Source: Chitinimonas koreensis (GTDB lineage: Bacteria; Pseudomonadota; Gammaproteobacteria; Burkholderiales; Chitinimonadaceae). From it: DNA of 64,000 bases. Below the pieces are notes generated by a model, which was given only the letters and a program-made list of their open reading frames with translations, ran no database searches and had not been told where the DNA came from. Numbering within the stretch: position 1 is the first letter of the stretch; the number at the start of each line of letters is the position of its first letter. A program made the position numbers and the translations under genes. The stretch covers positions 2,195,001 through 2,259,000 of the forward strand of contig NZ_CP060704.1 in assembly GCF_014353015.1 (NCBI RefSeq), read 5' to 3'. Of this stretch, positions 1 through 10,078 are shown in pieces.

Positions 1-684
1 CTGGAAGGTGGTCGCCGGCTTGGCCGCGGGCTGGAAGGTGGTGGCGGGCGCGCTGCCCTCGGCCGGCTGGAAGGCGCCGGGCGGCTTGGCGGCCAGCGCC
101 TGCGGGATGTCGAGGCTGAGCCAGTCGGGCCGGTTGTTGACGCGCACCGTGCCGTTGCCGGCCAGCAACTGGCAGCCCATGCCGTTGACCGGCTTGATGC
201 GGCTGCCGTGGTTCAGCGGTCGGCCCTTGGCGCCGCCGTACTGGTAGCTCAGGTCGGGCTGGTCGCCGCACATGCCGGCCAGCAGGTTGAGGCGGCCGCC
301 TTCGACGAACAGCCGGCCGGCGTTGAGCACGCGCGGCATGAAGAACATGCCGCCGGGGCGGTAGGAGGTGCCGAACAGCACGTCGTCGCCGGCCTGGGCA
401 CGGCCGAAGTAGGGGACCAGATCGGTGGAGAGCCGCTTGATCTCGTCGTCGCTGAAATAGGGTTCGGGCTGCTTGCCGGGCGCCTGCTTGTAGAAGCGGG
501 CCAGCAGGTTCTGCAACTGGTCGGTGGAGAAGGTGACCGGGTGCGCGTTGCCGGCGTTGACCGCATCGAGCTTCACGTAGTCGTCGGTCTCGGACCAGGG
601 CTTGCTCGAATCGGCCTGGGCGCCGGCCATCAGCAACAGGCCCAGCGCGAAGCGGCCGAAGTGCGACGAAAGAGCGTGCTGCAT
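1..684 (-). CDS. Secreted protein of unknown function, 3' end outside window
   Basis: The frame is open for all 228 codons from the ATG at 684 to the window edge, so the C-terminus is missing. The protein begins with a short basic stretch and a hydrophobic run ending in an Ala-Gln-Ala type cleavage site near residue 24, so export to the periplasm is likely. The mature part has no family I recognise. It is rich in Gly, Pro and Asn, has a Cys near residue 145 and another near 174, and turns Pro/Ala/Thr-rich with repeated TTFQPA near the cut-off end. A GGAG motif six bases before the ATG supports this start. It lies downstream of pgi on the same strand with about 110 bases between, so it may have its own promoter. 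No function is assigned. Confidence 0.6.
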   Translation of the reverse strand, partial: MQHALSSHFGRFALGLLLMAGAQADSSKPWSETDDYVKLDAVNAGNAHPVTFSTDQLQNLLARFYKQAPGKQPEPYFSDDEIKRLSTDLVPYFGRAQAGDDVLFGTSYRPGGMFFMPRVLNAGRLFVEGGRLNLLAGMCGDQPDLSYQYGGAKGRPLNHGSRIKPVNGMGCQLLAGNGTVRVNNRPDWLSLDIPQALAAKPPGAFQPAEGSAPATTFQPAAKPATTFQ

Positions 685-793
685 GCGTATCTCCATTGAT
701 CTTATTGGGGAGGCAAGAGCGCCTTTATAACCCGAATCCCCCGATTCGCGCATCGTGGCCGACCGCGGTACGGCCGGCCTTGTGCGCCATTTC

Positions 794-2440
794 CTATCGT
801 TTCAAAGCCTTGCGCGCGTACTCGATCAGCCGGTTGGTCGAGGCGTCGTGCCGCGTCACCGGCGCGTCGCCGCGCAATTCGGCTTCGATGGTGCGGGCGA
901 GCTGCTTGCCGAGCTCGACGCCCCATTGGTCGTAGCTGTTGACGCCCCACACCGCGCCCTGCACGAACACCTTGTGTTCGTACAGCGCGATCAGGCTGCC
1001 CAGCGTGGCCGGGTCGAGCGCGTCGAGCAGCAGGGTGTTGGTCGGCCGGTTGCCGTCGAACACCTTGTGCGGCACCAGCGCTTCGAGCGCCTCGCCTTTG
1101 ATGCCCTGGCCGGCCAGCTCGGCGCGAACCTCGGCCTCGTTCTTGCCGCGCATCAGCGCCTCGGTCTGGGCCAGGAAGTTGGCCAGCAGGATGGTGTGGT
1201 GCTCGGCCGGGCTCCTGGGGTTGCCCAGCGCGGCGATGAAGTCGATCGGCACCAGCTCGGTGCCCTGGTGCAGCAGCTGGTAGTAGGCGTGCTGGCCGTT
1301 GATGCCGGGCTCGCCCCAGATCACCGGGCCGGTGTGGTAGTCGCAGCGCGCGCCGTCGAGCCGCACCGACTTGCCGTTCGATTCCATGTCGAGCTGCTGC
1401 AGGTAGGCCGGCAGCCGGTGCAGCGGCTGGTTGTAGGGCGAGATCAGCTGGGTGGCGGCGCCCATGCCGTTGATGTACCAGATGCCCAGCAGCGCCAGGA
1501 TCACCGGCAGGTTCCGTTCCAGCGGCGCCTCGGCGAAGTGGCGGTCCATGGCGCGGGCGCCGGCCTGCAGCGCGCGGAAGTGATCGGGGCCGATGTAGAG
1601 CAGGATCGGCAGGCCGATGGCCGACCACAGCGAGTAGCGGCCGCCGACCCAGTTCCAGAAGCCGAACATGTTGGCGAGGTCGATGCCGAAGGCCGACACC
1701 GCCTCGGCATTGGTCGAGACGGCGACGAAGTGGCGGGCGACGGCCGCCTCGCTGCCGGCGGCGGCGACCAGCCAGGCGCGCGCGGCGCGGGCGTTGGTCA
1801 GCGTCTCCTGGGTGGTGAAGGTCTTGGAGGCGACGATGAACAGCGTGGTGGCCGGGTCGAGCCGTTCGAGCACGCTGGCCAGCTGCCAGCCGTCGACGGT
1901 GGAGACGAAATGCATGCGCAGGTTCGATGCACCGTAGTCGCGCAGCGCTTCGCAGGCCATGAAGGGACCGAGGTCGGAGCCGCCGATGCCGATGTTGACC
2001 ACGTCGGTGATGGCGCGGCCGTCGTGGCCCTTCCATCCGCCGCTGCGCACGCCGTCGGCGAAGGCCGCCATGCGGTCGAGCACGGCGTGCACCTCGGGCA
2101 CCACGTTTTCGCCGTCGACCTCCACCACCGCGGAGCGCTCGGCGCGCAGCGCGGTGTGCAGCACGGCGCGGCCCTCGGTCGCGTTGATCTTCTCGCCGCC
2201 CAGCAGCGCCGCGCGGCGCGCCTCGACGCCGGTGGCGCGGGCCAGCGCGAACAGGCTGGCGAGGCCTGCGTCGTCGATGCGGTTCTTCGAGTAGTCGAGC
2301 AGCATGCCGCAGGCCGCGAGGCTGTAGCGCTCGGCGCGGGCCGGATCGGCGGCGAAGGCGGCGCGCAGGTCGATGGACTTGAGGCGGCCGGCTTGGGCCA
2401 GCATGTCTTGCCAGGCGGGGAGGGCGGTCAGGGCGGTCAT
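794..2440 (-). CDS. pgi: Glucose-6-phosphate isomerase
   Basis: Interconverts glucose 6-phosphate and fructose 6-phosphate in the cytoplasm. The 548-residue length from the ATG at 2440 is typical of the long bacterial Pgi family. The frame stays open upstream to 2575, but that part translates an inverted repeat, so I reject the longer start. Family motifs are visible: the SIS-fold stretch NIGIGGSDLGP, the SKTFTTQET phosphate-binding loop, the GGRYSLWSAIG signature, and the C-terminal NSYDQWGVELGK signature. It is the last clear enzyme of the zwf-pgl-glk-hexR-pgi cluster, separated from hexR by a repeat-filled gap of about 260 bases. It would let fructose 6-phosphate re-enter the Entner-Doudoroff pathway. 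Confidence 0.97.
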   Translation of the reverse strand: MTALTALPAWQDMLAQAGRLKSIDLRAAFAADPARAERYSLAACGMLLDYSKNRIDDAGLASLFALARATGVEARRAALLGGEKINATEGRAVLHTALRAERSAVVEVDGENVVPEVHAVLDRMAAFADGVRSGGWKGHDGRAITDVVNIGIGGSDLGPFMACEALRDYGASNLRMHFVSTVDGWQLASVLERLDPATTLFIVASKTFTTQETLTNARAARAWLVAAAGSEAAVARHFVAVSTNAEAVSAFGIDLANMFGFWNWVGGRYSLWSAIGLPILLYIGPDHFRALQAGARAMDRHFAEAPLERNLPVILALLGIWYINGMGAATQLISPYNQPLHRLPAYLQQLDMESNGKSVRLDGARCDYHTGPVIWGEPGINGQHAYYQLLHQGTELVPIDFIAALGNPRSPAEHHTILLANFLAQTEALMRGKNEAEVRAELAGQGIKGEALEALVPHKVFDGNRPTNTLLLDALDPATLGSLIALYEHKVFVQGAVWGVNSYDQWGVELGKQLARTIEAELRGDAPVTRHDASTNRLIEYARKALKR

Positions 2441-2479
2441 GTAGGGCGTGAGATGAGAGGGTTTTGGAGGGAGGCGTGA

Positions 2480-2690
2480 GGCGCTATGTGTGAGGTGCGA
2501 GGCGTGAGGTGCGAGGGGTAACCCCATCCCCACCCCAGCCCTCCCCTTGAAGGGGAGGGAGCCGCATGGCGACACGTTTGACGATCACTGGCGATCGAAT
2601 CTTGTGCGCCCCGCTCCTCCCCCTTCAAGGGGAGGCTGGGAGGGGGATGGGGTTACGCCTCACGCCTTACACCTCACCCCTCACTGGTCT
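2480..2690. repeat. Inverted-repeat element between hexR and pgi
   Basis: Two arms of roughly 45 bases face each other around 2500-2553 and 2625-2675. Each outer end carries a degenerate GAGGCGTGAGG-type motif, then GGTAACCCCATCCCC, then CCCTCCCCTTGAAGGGG (or the complement). The middle, about 70 bases, is unrelated. The layout is that of a small non-autonomous inverted-repeat element or a long mRNA hairpin. The start of pgi lies 40 bases beyond the left flank and the hexR stop overlaps the right flank. Confidence 0.7.
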
Positions 2691-2698
2691 TTCACTCC

Positions 2699-3547
2699 TC
2701 ACTTGTCTTCGTATCCGCGCACCCGGCGTTCCTTCAGGTTGCGCTTGATCTTCTCGAGCTGGTCGATCAGCTCCGGGCCGCGCCGCAGCGCCACGCCGAC
2801 CGCCAGGATGTCGATGATCACCAGGTGCACGATGCGGGTGATCATCGGCGAATACAGGTCCGGGTCCTCCGGCGTGTCGGCGAACAGCGTGACGTTGCAG
2901 CGCTTGGACAGCGGCGAATTCGAGTGGCTGATGCCGATCACCTGGGCGCCGGCTTCGCGCGCCAGTTCGACCGAGCGGATCAGGTCGATGGTGCGGCCCG
3001 AGTTGGAGATCGCCACCACCGCGTCGCCGGGCCGCAGCAGCGAGGCCGACATGCCGTGGATGTGCGGATCGGAATACGAGATGCACGGCACGCCGAGGCG
3101 GAAGAACTTGTGCTGCGCGTCCTGCGCCATGATCCCGCTGTTGCCCAGGCCGTAGAACTCGATCTTGCGGGCCTTGGCGAGGATGTCGATGGCCTGCTCG
3201 ATGGCGTCCGGATTGAGCTCGTTGCGCGTGCGCATCAGGCTCGAGATGGTGTTGTCGAACAGCTTGGCGGCGAGGTCGTGGGCGGTGTCGCTCATCTCGA
3301 CCGCGCTGTGCACGTAGGGCACGCCCGACACCAGGCTGCGGGTGAGACGCAGCTTGAAATCCTGCAGGCCGGTGCAGTCGACCGAGCGGCAGAAGCGGAT
3401 CACCGTCGGCTGCGACACGTTGGCCATCTCGGCGATCTGGGCGATCGGCGCATGGGCCACGAAATTGGGCTGGGCCAGCACCAGTTCGGCCACCTTGCGC
3501 TCGGACTTGGACAGCTCGTGCAGCAGCGATTTGATCTTTTCCAGCAT
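2699..3547 (-). CDS. hexR: HexR, RpiR-family regulator of glucose metabolism
   Basis: A 282-residue RpiR-type regulator. Residues 1-77 form the N-terminal helix-turn-helix domain (NVSQPTVIRFCRS recognition region). Residues about 110-260 form a SIS sugar-phosphate-binding domain with the GLGNSG and AISNSGRT loops. Family knowledge: HexR represses zwf, edd and related genes and is released by 2-keto-3-deoxy-6-phosphogluconate. The gene sits 34 bases after glk in the zwf-pgl-glk-hexR cluster. Two matches to the HexR operator lie in the zwf/edd promoter region (6985-6999 and 7162-7176), so autoregulation through the zwf promoter is likely. Confidence 0.93.
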   Translation of the reverse strand: MLEKIKSLLHELSKSERKVAELVLAQPNFVAHAPIAQIAEMANVSQPTVIRFCRSVDCTGLQDFKLRLTRSLVSGVPYVHSAVEMSDTAHDLAAKLFDNTISSLMRTRNELNPDAIEQAIDILAKARKIEFYGLGNSGIMAQDAQHKFFRLGVPCISYSDPHIHGMSASLLRPGDAVVAISNSGRTIDLIRSVELAREAGAQVIGISHSNSPLSKRCNVTLFADTPEDPDLYSPMITRIVHLVIIDILAVGVALRRGPELIDQLEKIKRNLKERRVRGYEDK

Positions 3548-3581
3548 GTTGTGGTCGTCTCCCCGCTGGTTGGTATGGGCC

Positions 3582-4574
3582 TTACAGGCCGCGCCGTACG
3601 GCCAGGGCGTCCAGCGCGGCAGCGGTTCCGCGCAGGGCCGGGTTGTTGGCGACGATGACGAAGCTCGGCACCGCGGCGAGGTAGTTGCTGAAGCGGCCCT
3701 TCTGCTCGAAGCGGCGACGGAACGGCGAGGTCGCGAAGTAGTCGCCGAGCTTGGGGACGATGCCGCCGCCGATGTAGAGGCCGCCGCGCGCGCCGAGCGT
3801 GATGGCGAGGTTGGCGGCGGCGGTGCCGAGCATGCCGCAGAAGGTGTCGACCACCTCGCGGCACAGCGGATCGCCGTCCACCCCGCGGCGGGTGATCTCG
3901 GCGGCGCTCAGCGCATCGAGCGGCCGGCCGTCGAGCTCGGCCAGCGCCTGGTGCAGCTTGACCACGCCGGGGCCGGACAGCAGCCGCTCGGCCGATACAT
4001 GGCCGAATTCGCGCCGCAGGATGCGCAGGATTTCGTCTTCGCGGTCGTTGAAAGGCGAGAAGGATACATGACCGCCTTCGCCCTGCAGCGGCACCCAGCG
4101 CTGCGGCTCGCCCGGCAGGTGGGCGGGGATCAGACCCGACACGCCGAGGCCGGTGCCGGCGCCGAGCAGCGCGATCGGCAGGTCGGGGTTGCGCTCGCCG
4201 CCGCCGATCTTGACCAGTTCGGCGTCGGTCAGGAGCGGCAGGCTCAGCGCCAGCGCGGTGAAGTCGTTGATGACCGCCAGCTCGTCGAGGCCCAGCTGGG
4301 CCTTCAATTCGGCCTGGGAGAAGGCCCAGTGGTTGTTGGTCATCTTGATCGCATCGCCGGCGATGGCGGTGGCGATGCCGATGGCGGCCCAGCGCGGCGC
4401 GGCGCCGAGCGGGTCGAGATAGGCGCGGGCGGCTTCGTAGAGGCCGGGGAAGTCGGCGCAGGCCAGGTTGCGTTCTTCGCCGATCGCGGCGCCGGGCGCG
4501 CGGATCAGCGCGAAGCGGACATTGGTGCCGCCGACATCGGCGAGCAGGCGGGGATAGCTGAGTTCGAGCGACAT
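3582..4574 (-). CDS. glk: Glucokinase
   Basis: Phosphorylates free cytoplasmic glucose with ATP, giving glucose 6-phosphate for the adjacent zwf. Visible motifs are the phosphate-1 loop LLADVGGTN near the N-terminus, the INDFTA segment holding the catalytic Asp, GAGTGLGVSGL, and a late GARGGLYIGGGI glycine-rich loop. Two starts are possible. The ATG at 4587-4589 overlaps the pgl stop (ATGA). I prefer the ATG at 4574 because a GAGG motif precedes it by about nine bases and it gives a normal N-terminus and 330 residues. Close coupling to pgl indicates one transcript. With no PTS genes here, glucose from maltodextrin hydrolysis would enter metabolism through this kinase. Confidence 0.95.
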   Translation of the reverse strand: MSLELSYPRLLADVGGTNVRFALIRAPGAAIGEERNLACADFPGLYEAARAYLDPLGAAPRWAAIGIATAIAGDAIKMTNNHWAFSQAELKAQLGLDELAVINDFTALALSLPLLTDAELVKIGGGERNPDLPIALLGAGTGLGVSGLIPAHLPGEPQRWVPLQGEGGHVSFSPFNDREDEILRILRREFGHVSAERLLSGPGVVKLHQALAELDGRPLDALSAAEITRRGVDGDPLCREVVDTFCGMLGTAAANLAITLGARGGLYIGGGIVPKLGDYFATSPFRRRFEQKGRFSNYLAAVPSFVIVANNPALRGTAAALDALAVRRGL

Positions 4575-4585
4575 GGGATGCGGCC

Positions 4586-5287
4586 TCATTCGGCCCAGTA
4601 GACGTGTTTGACGCCGTCCGCGGCATCGAGCACGCGGGCGATCGGCAGGCGCGGGCCTTGGCTGGCCAGGGCCGCCTGGTAGATCTCGCGTTTCTTGCTG
4701 CCGGTCAGGTGCACGAACAGCCGGCGCGCCCGGGCGATCGCCGGCAGCGTGAGGCTGATGCGCGCGTACGGCGCGGTGGTCGGGTTGACGGCGGCGACCA
4801 GCCGCGGGTTGTCGAGCGCGGCAGCGGCCTCGAGCTCGCTCGAGCAGGGGAACAGGCTGGCGGTGTGGCCGTCCTCGCCCATGCCCAGGATCAGCGCGTC
4901 GAACGGCTGCGGGATGGCGGCCAGCCGGGTTTCGACGGCGGCGAGGCCGGCCTCGGGCGTCGCTGCGCCGGCCTCGACCAGGCCGGCGAAATGGGCGGCT
5001 TCGACCTGGTACTTGAGCAGGTGCTCGCGCACCAGCCGCTCGTTGCTGTCGGCGTGGTCGGCCGGCAGCCAGCGGTCGTCGACCAGGGTGATCCAGACCC
5101 GGTCCCAGGCGAGCCGCATCTGGCGCAGCTGCTGGAACATGCCGACCGGCGTGCGGCCGCCGGAGACGGCCAGGCTGGCCGCGCCGCGCTCGGCGATCGC
5201 GGTCTCGAGCGTGGCGGCGATCTCGCGCGCCAGGCAGATGTCGAGATCGACGCGCGAATCGAATTCGTGGAAGGACGGTTCGGTCAT
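4586..5287 (-). CDS. pgl: 6-Phosphogluconolactonase
   Basis: Hydrolyses 6-phosphogluconolactone to 6-phosphogluconate, the step between Zwf and Edd. Family motifs: AVSGGRTP near residue 41, VDDRWLP in the middle, and LGMGEDGHTASLFP in the C-terminal half, the SugarP isomerase-like fold of the DevB family. Length is 233 residues from the ATG at 5287, which is preceded by an AAGAGAAGAGA purine tract. A longer open frame upstream to 5392 has no family similarity and is rejected. It lies 112 bases after zwf and overlaps the alternative glk start by four bases. Confidence 0.95.
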   Translation of the reverse strand: MTEPSFHEFDSRVDLDICLAREIAATLETAIAERGAASLAVSGGRTPVGMFQQLRQMRLAWDRVWITLVDDRWLPADHADSNERLVREHLLKYQVEAAHFAGLVEAGAATPEAGLAAVETRLAAIPQPFDALILGMGEDGHTASLFPCSSELEAAAALDNPRLVAAVNPTTAPYARISLTLPAIARARRLFVHLTGSKKREIYQAALASQGPRLPIARVLDAADGVKHVYWAE

Positions 5288-5399
5288 GATGTCTCTTCTC
5301 TTGTAGGCGGTCCCGTATCCCGGGCCTGAAATACCGAGTGCCGGGCGGTCGGGCCCGGCGCTCTCACTCCTGATCGATGCACCGTCGCACAAGCGGCGG

Positions 5400-6857
5400 T
5401 CAGCCTTCCTCGTGCCAGCAGAAGCCGTCGCGCGACAGCAGGGCCGAGCTGGCGGCCGGGCCCCAGGTGCCGGCGGTGTAGGACTTCGGCGGCTCGTCGT
5501 TCTGCTCCCAGGCGTCGAGGATCGGCTCGACCCACTTCCAGGCCTCGTCGAGCTCGTCGCGGCGCATGAACAGCGTCAGCCGGCCGCGGATCACGTCGGT
5601 CAGCAGCCGCTCGTAGGCGTCGGGGCTGCGCACCTTGAACGACTCCTTGAAGTCGAGGTCGAGGTGCACCTGCTTGAGCTTCATCTGGTCGCCCGGCTGC
5701 TTGGCCAGCAGGTACATCTCGACGCTTTCCTCGGGCTGCAGGCGGATCACCAGGCGGTTGCTGGTCGAGTTGGTCGGCAGCTGGAAGATCGAATGCGGCA
5801 CCTGGCGGAAATTGATCACGATCTCGGCCAGGCGCTCCTGCATGCGCTTGCCGGTGCGCAGGTAGAAGGGCACGCCGGCCCAGCGCCAGGTGTCGATCTC
5901 GGCCTTGAGCGCGACGAAGGTCTCGGTCTTGCTCGACGGCGTGATGCCGGCCTCGTCCTGGTAGCCGATCGCCGGCCTGCCGTTGCTGGCGCCGGCCTTG
6001 TACTGGCCGCGCACGCTCTTCTGGGCCACTTCCTGCGGGCCGAAGCGGCGCAGGGCGCGCAGCACCTTGAGCTTCTCGTCGCGCACCGCATCGGGGTCGA
6101 CGCTGGCCGGCGGTTCCATGGCGATGAAGCACAGGAGCTGGACCAGGTGGTTCTGCACCATGTCGCGCAGCGCGCCGGCCTTGTCGTAGAAATCGCCGCG
6201 GCCTTCGACGCCGACCTGCTCGGTGACGGTGATCTGCACGTCGCTGATCCACTCGCGCCGCCACAGCGGTTCGAAGAAGGTATTGCTGAAGCGCAGCGCC
6301 AGCAGGTTCTGCACCGCCTCTTTGCCGAGGTAGTGGTCGATCCGGTAGATCTGGCTTTCCTTGAAGAACTTGCCGACCTGGGCGTTGATCGCCTGGCTCG
6401 AGGCGAGGTCGTGGCCCAGCGGTTTTTCGAGCACCACCCGGGCGCCGCCCTTGTTGAGGCCGACCGAGGCGAGGTTCTCGCAGATGCCGGCGAACAGGTT
6501 GGGCGCGGTGGCGAGGTAGAACACCCGCACGTGCTCGGGCGCCTCGTTGAGCTTGTCGGCCAACGCGGCGTAGGCGGCGCGGTCGCCGGCGTCGAGCTTG
6601 AGGTAGTGCAGCCGGCCGGCGAAGGTCGCCCAGTCCTGCTCGTTGAAATAGTCGCCGAGGTATTGGCGGGCGGCCTTCTCGGCCGTGGCGAGGTAGGCGG
6701 CGTGGTCGGGCTGGCTGCGTCCCAGGCAGAGGATGCGTCCCTGTTCGGGCAGGTTGCCGTCTTGGTGTTGGTGGTAGAGCGCCGGGAGCAGCTTGCGCAT
6801 CACCAGGTCGCCCGTGCCGCCGAACAGCACCATGTCGAAGGGTTGAATCGCACTCAT
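5400..6857 (-). CDS. zwf: Glucose-6-phosphate 1-dehydrogenase
   Basis: Oxidises glucose 6-phosphate to 6-phosphogluconolactone with reduction of NAD(P)+, the entry to both the Entner-Doudoroff and pentose phosphate routes. The 485-residue length is standard. The N-terminal dinucleotide loop FGGTGDLVMRKL and the active-site signature RIDHYLGKE with its catalytic His are both present. The ATG at 6857 is preceded by GAGGAAC at good spacing. Residues encoded upstream of it belong to the promoter region. It is the first gene of zwf-pgl-glk-hexR, divergent from edd, and faces the HexR operator at 6985-6999. Confidence 0.97.
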   Translation of the reverse strand: MSAIQPFDMVLFGGTGDLVMRKLLPALYHQHQDGNLPEQGRILCLGRSQPDHAAYLATAEKAARQYLGDYFNEQDWATFAGRLHYLKLDAGDRAAYAALADKLNEAPEHVRVFYLATAPNLFAGICENLASVGLNKGGARVVLEKPLGHDLASSQAINAQVGKFFKESQIYRIDHYLGKEAVQNLLALRFSNTFFEPLWRREWISDVQITVTEQVGVEGRGDFYDKAGALRDMVQNHLVQLLCFIAMEPPASVDPDAVRDEKLKVLRALRRFGPQEVAQKSVRGQYKAGASNGRPAIGYQDEAGITPSSKTETFVALKAEIDTWRWAGVPFYLRTGKRMQERLAEIVINFRQVPHSIFQLPTNSTSNRLVIRLQPEESVEMYLLAKQPGDQMKLKQVHLDLDFKESFKVRSPDAYERLLTDVIRGRLTLFMRRDELDEAWKWVEPILDAWEQNDEPPKSYTAGTWGPAASSALLSRDGFCWHEEG

Positions 6858-6984
6858 CCCTGTTGTTCCTCTGTCTCTGTCTAATCTATTAAGGGCTGAA
6901 TCAGTCGAGCGGTTGACCGGGGCCGGCCGTAGGCCGGGGTGATCGGTCTGTTGAAACAATACTACCATACGACCCCTGTCGCAA

Positions 6985-6999
6985 TGTAGTTTTGTTAGA
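6985..6999. promoter_or_regulatory. Probable HexR operator, zwf side
   Basis: TGTAGTTTTGTTAGA matches the imperfect palindrome TGTAGT-N3-ACTACA known for HexR in one half and partly in the other. It lies about 130 bases upstream of the zwf start. Confidence 0.6.
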
Positions 7000-7149
7000 T
7001 GTATTAAAGTGTCATTATCTTGCTGCAATGCAACATGATGGTGCACGGACTTTCCCGGATTGTTGTGATGATTCCTGCGCTTGCACTGGCTTGGTGCGGC
7101 TTTCTTACAACAGCTTGACGGTTCTGGTGTAAAAGTTCCAGCGGTTTGC

Positions 7150-7178
7150 TTGTCTTTTGACTGTAGTAAAACTACTAT
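7150..7178 (+). promoter_or_regulatory. Candidate sigma-70 promoter for edd-eda
   Basis: TTGTCT (7150-7155) and TACTAT (7173-7178) are separated by 17 bases. The HexR operator at 7162-7176 covers the spacer and most of the -10, the usual placement for a repressor. The edd start is about 120 bases downstream. Confidence 0.5.
7162..7176. promoter_or_regulatory. HexR operator, edd side
   Basis: TGTAGTAAAACTACT is a near-perfect inverted repeat and differs from the HexR consensus published for Proteobacteria only at the last base. It overlaps the predicted edd promoter. Confidence 0.75.
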
Positions 7179-7299
7179 CCGCGGAAATGACGGCACCTGT
7201 GAGAGCGCGATCGATCGCCGTTTTCACTTTCGAACGGGTGCCGCGAACCCAATCCAAGCCAAGCCAGCGACGCCTGTCGGGGTGTTGCAGGGAGTGTTG

Positions 7300-9123
<1,824 letters not shown>

Positions 9124-9171
9124 ACGATTGAACGCCCGGCTCCCGGTGGGGCAGGGCTGGAGAAGCAAGCG

Positions 9172-9798
9172 ATGTCGAAGATCCGAGAAATCATGCGCGC
9201 CTCGCCGGTCATGCCGGTGATCGTGATCGACCGCGTCGAGGACGCCGTGCCGCTGGCGCAGGCGCTGGTCGCCGGCGGCATCCGGGTGCTCGAGGTGACG
9301 CTGCGCACCGCCGCCGCGCTCGATTCGATCCGCGCCATCGCCGCCGCGGTGCCCGAAGCCATCGTCGGCGTCGGCACGGTGACGCGGCCGGCGCAGTTCG
9401 CCGAGGTGAAGGCGGCCGGTGCGGTGTTCGCCGTCACGCCGGGGCTGACCGAGGAACTGGCCGCTGCCGCGCGCGCCGCCGACATGCCGCTGCTGCCGGG
9501 CGTGATGACGCCGTCCGAGGTGATCGCCGCGCTGGGTTGGGGCTTCGACGCGATGAAGCTGTTCCCGGCCGAGCAGGCCGGCGGTATCGGCATGCTCAAG
9601 GCGCTCGGCGGCCCGCTGGCCGAGGTGCTGTTCTGTCCGACCGGCGGCGTCTCGCTCGAAAGCGCGCCCAAGTTCCTGGCGCTGCCCAACGTCGGCTGCG
9701 TCGGCGGATCGTGGCTGGTGCCGAAGGACCGCGTGGCGGCCGGCGACTGGGCCGCGATCACCACCCTGGCCCGCGAGGCCGCCGCGCTGCGCGGCTGA
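9172..9798 (+). CDS. eda: KDPG aldolase (2-dehydro-3-deoxyphosphogluconate aldolase)
   Basis: Cleaves KDPG to pyruvate and glyceraldehyde 3-phosphate. The 208-residue protein has the expected catalytic Glu41 in VLEVTLRT and the Schiff-base Lys129 in FDAMKLFPAE. A phosphate-binding PTGGVS loop follows. Together with edd and the zwf operon it completes the Entner-Doudoroff pathway in one locus. The glyceraldehyde 3-phosphate made here would feed the GAPDH encoded at 22,073. Confidence 0.97.
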   Translation: MSKIREIMRASPVMPVIVIDRVEDAVPLAQALVAGGIRVLEVTLRTAAALDSIRAIAAAVPEAIVGVGTVTRPAQFAEVKAAGAVFAVTPGLTEELAAAARAADMPLLPGVMTPSEVIAALGWGFDAMKLFPAEQAGGIGMLKALGGPLAEVLFCPTGGVSLESAPKFLALPNVGCVGGSWLVPKDRVAAGDWAAITTLAREAAALRG

Positions 9799-10078
9799 TC
9801 GACCGAATCCCGCGCCGTTCCGGCCCAACCCGGGGCGGCGCAAAGAAGTACCCGAGCAGTAGAAGCAATCACGACGCTTCCGTCTAGAGAAGCGCAGGTA
9901 TCACCCGGCGGCGGCCTCGAAGCCGCAGCCGGGATAGGCGTAGCGAAGCGACCCACCTCTCCGTCAGGGTACGCAGAGCACGCCCCCGTCCTCGTGCGGG
10001 GCAATGGTGTGCAACACCAGGTCGGAAAGCCCTCTGGCGATCCGATTTCTATCCAACCAAACGGAGAGGAGTGATCCG
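9799..10078 (+). promoter_or_regulatory. Structured 280-base leader before the LamB-type porin
   Basis: No gene is apparent. Two hairpins stand out on the plus strand: 9899-9936, where TATC-CCCGGC pairs with GCCGGGATA across an inner GCGG/CCGC stem, and about 9980-10018, where GCACGCC pairs with GGTGTGC around an inner CCCCG/CGGGG stem. A GGAGAGGAG ribosome-binding site ends the leader. I see no clear eda terminator, so read-through into the porin is possible. I could not match the fold to a known riboswitch. Confidence 0.4.

Larger units (their letters stand above)
6858..7299. promoter_or_regulatory. Divergent zwf/edd control region
   Basis: A 442-base gap between two divergent operons. Its middle (about 6950-7200) is clearly more AT-rich than the genes on either side. 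It holds two HexR-type operators, a plausible sigma-70 promoter for edd, and a weaker third HexR-like half-site near 6952-6966. I could not place an equally convincing -10/-35 pair for zwf. Confidence 0.7.

Noticed and set aside
2441..2575. N-terminal extension of pgi by 45 residues.
   Set aside because: It translates an inverted repeat and has no Pgi similarity; the ATG at 2440 gives the normal length.
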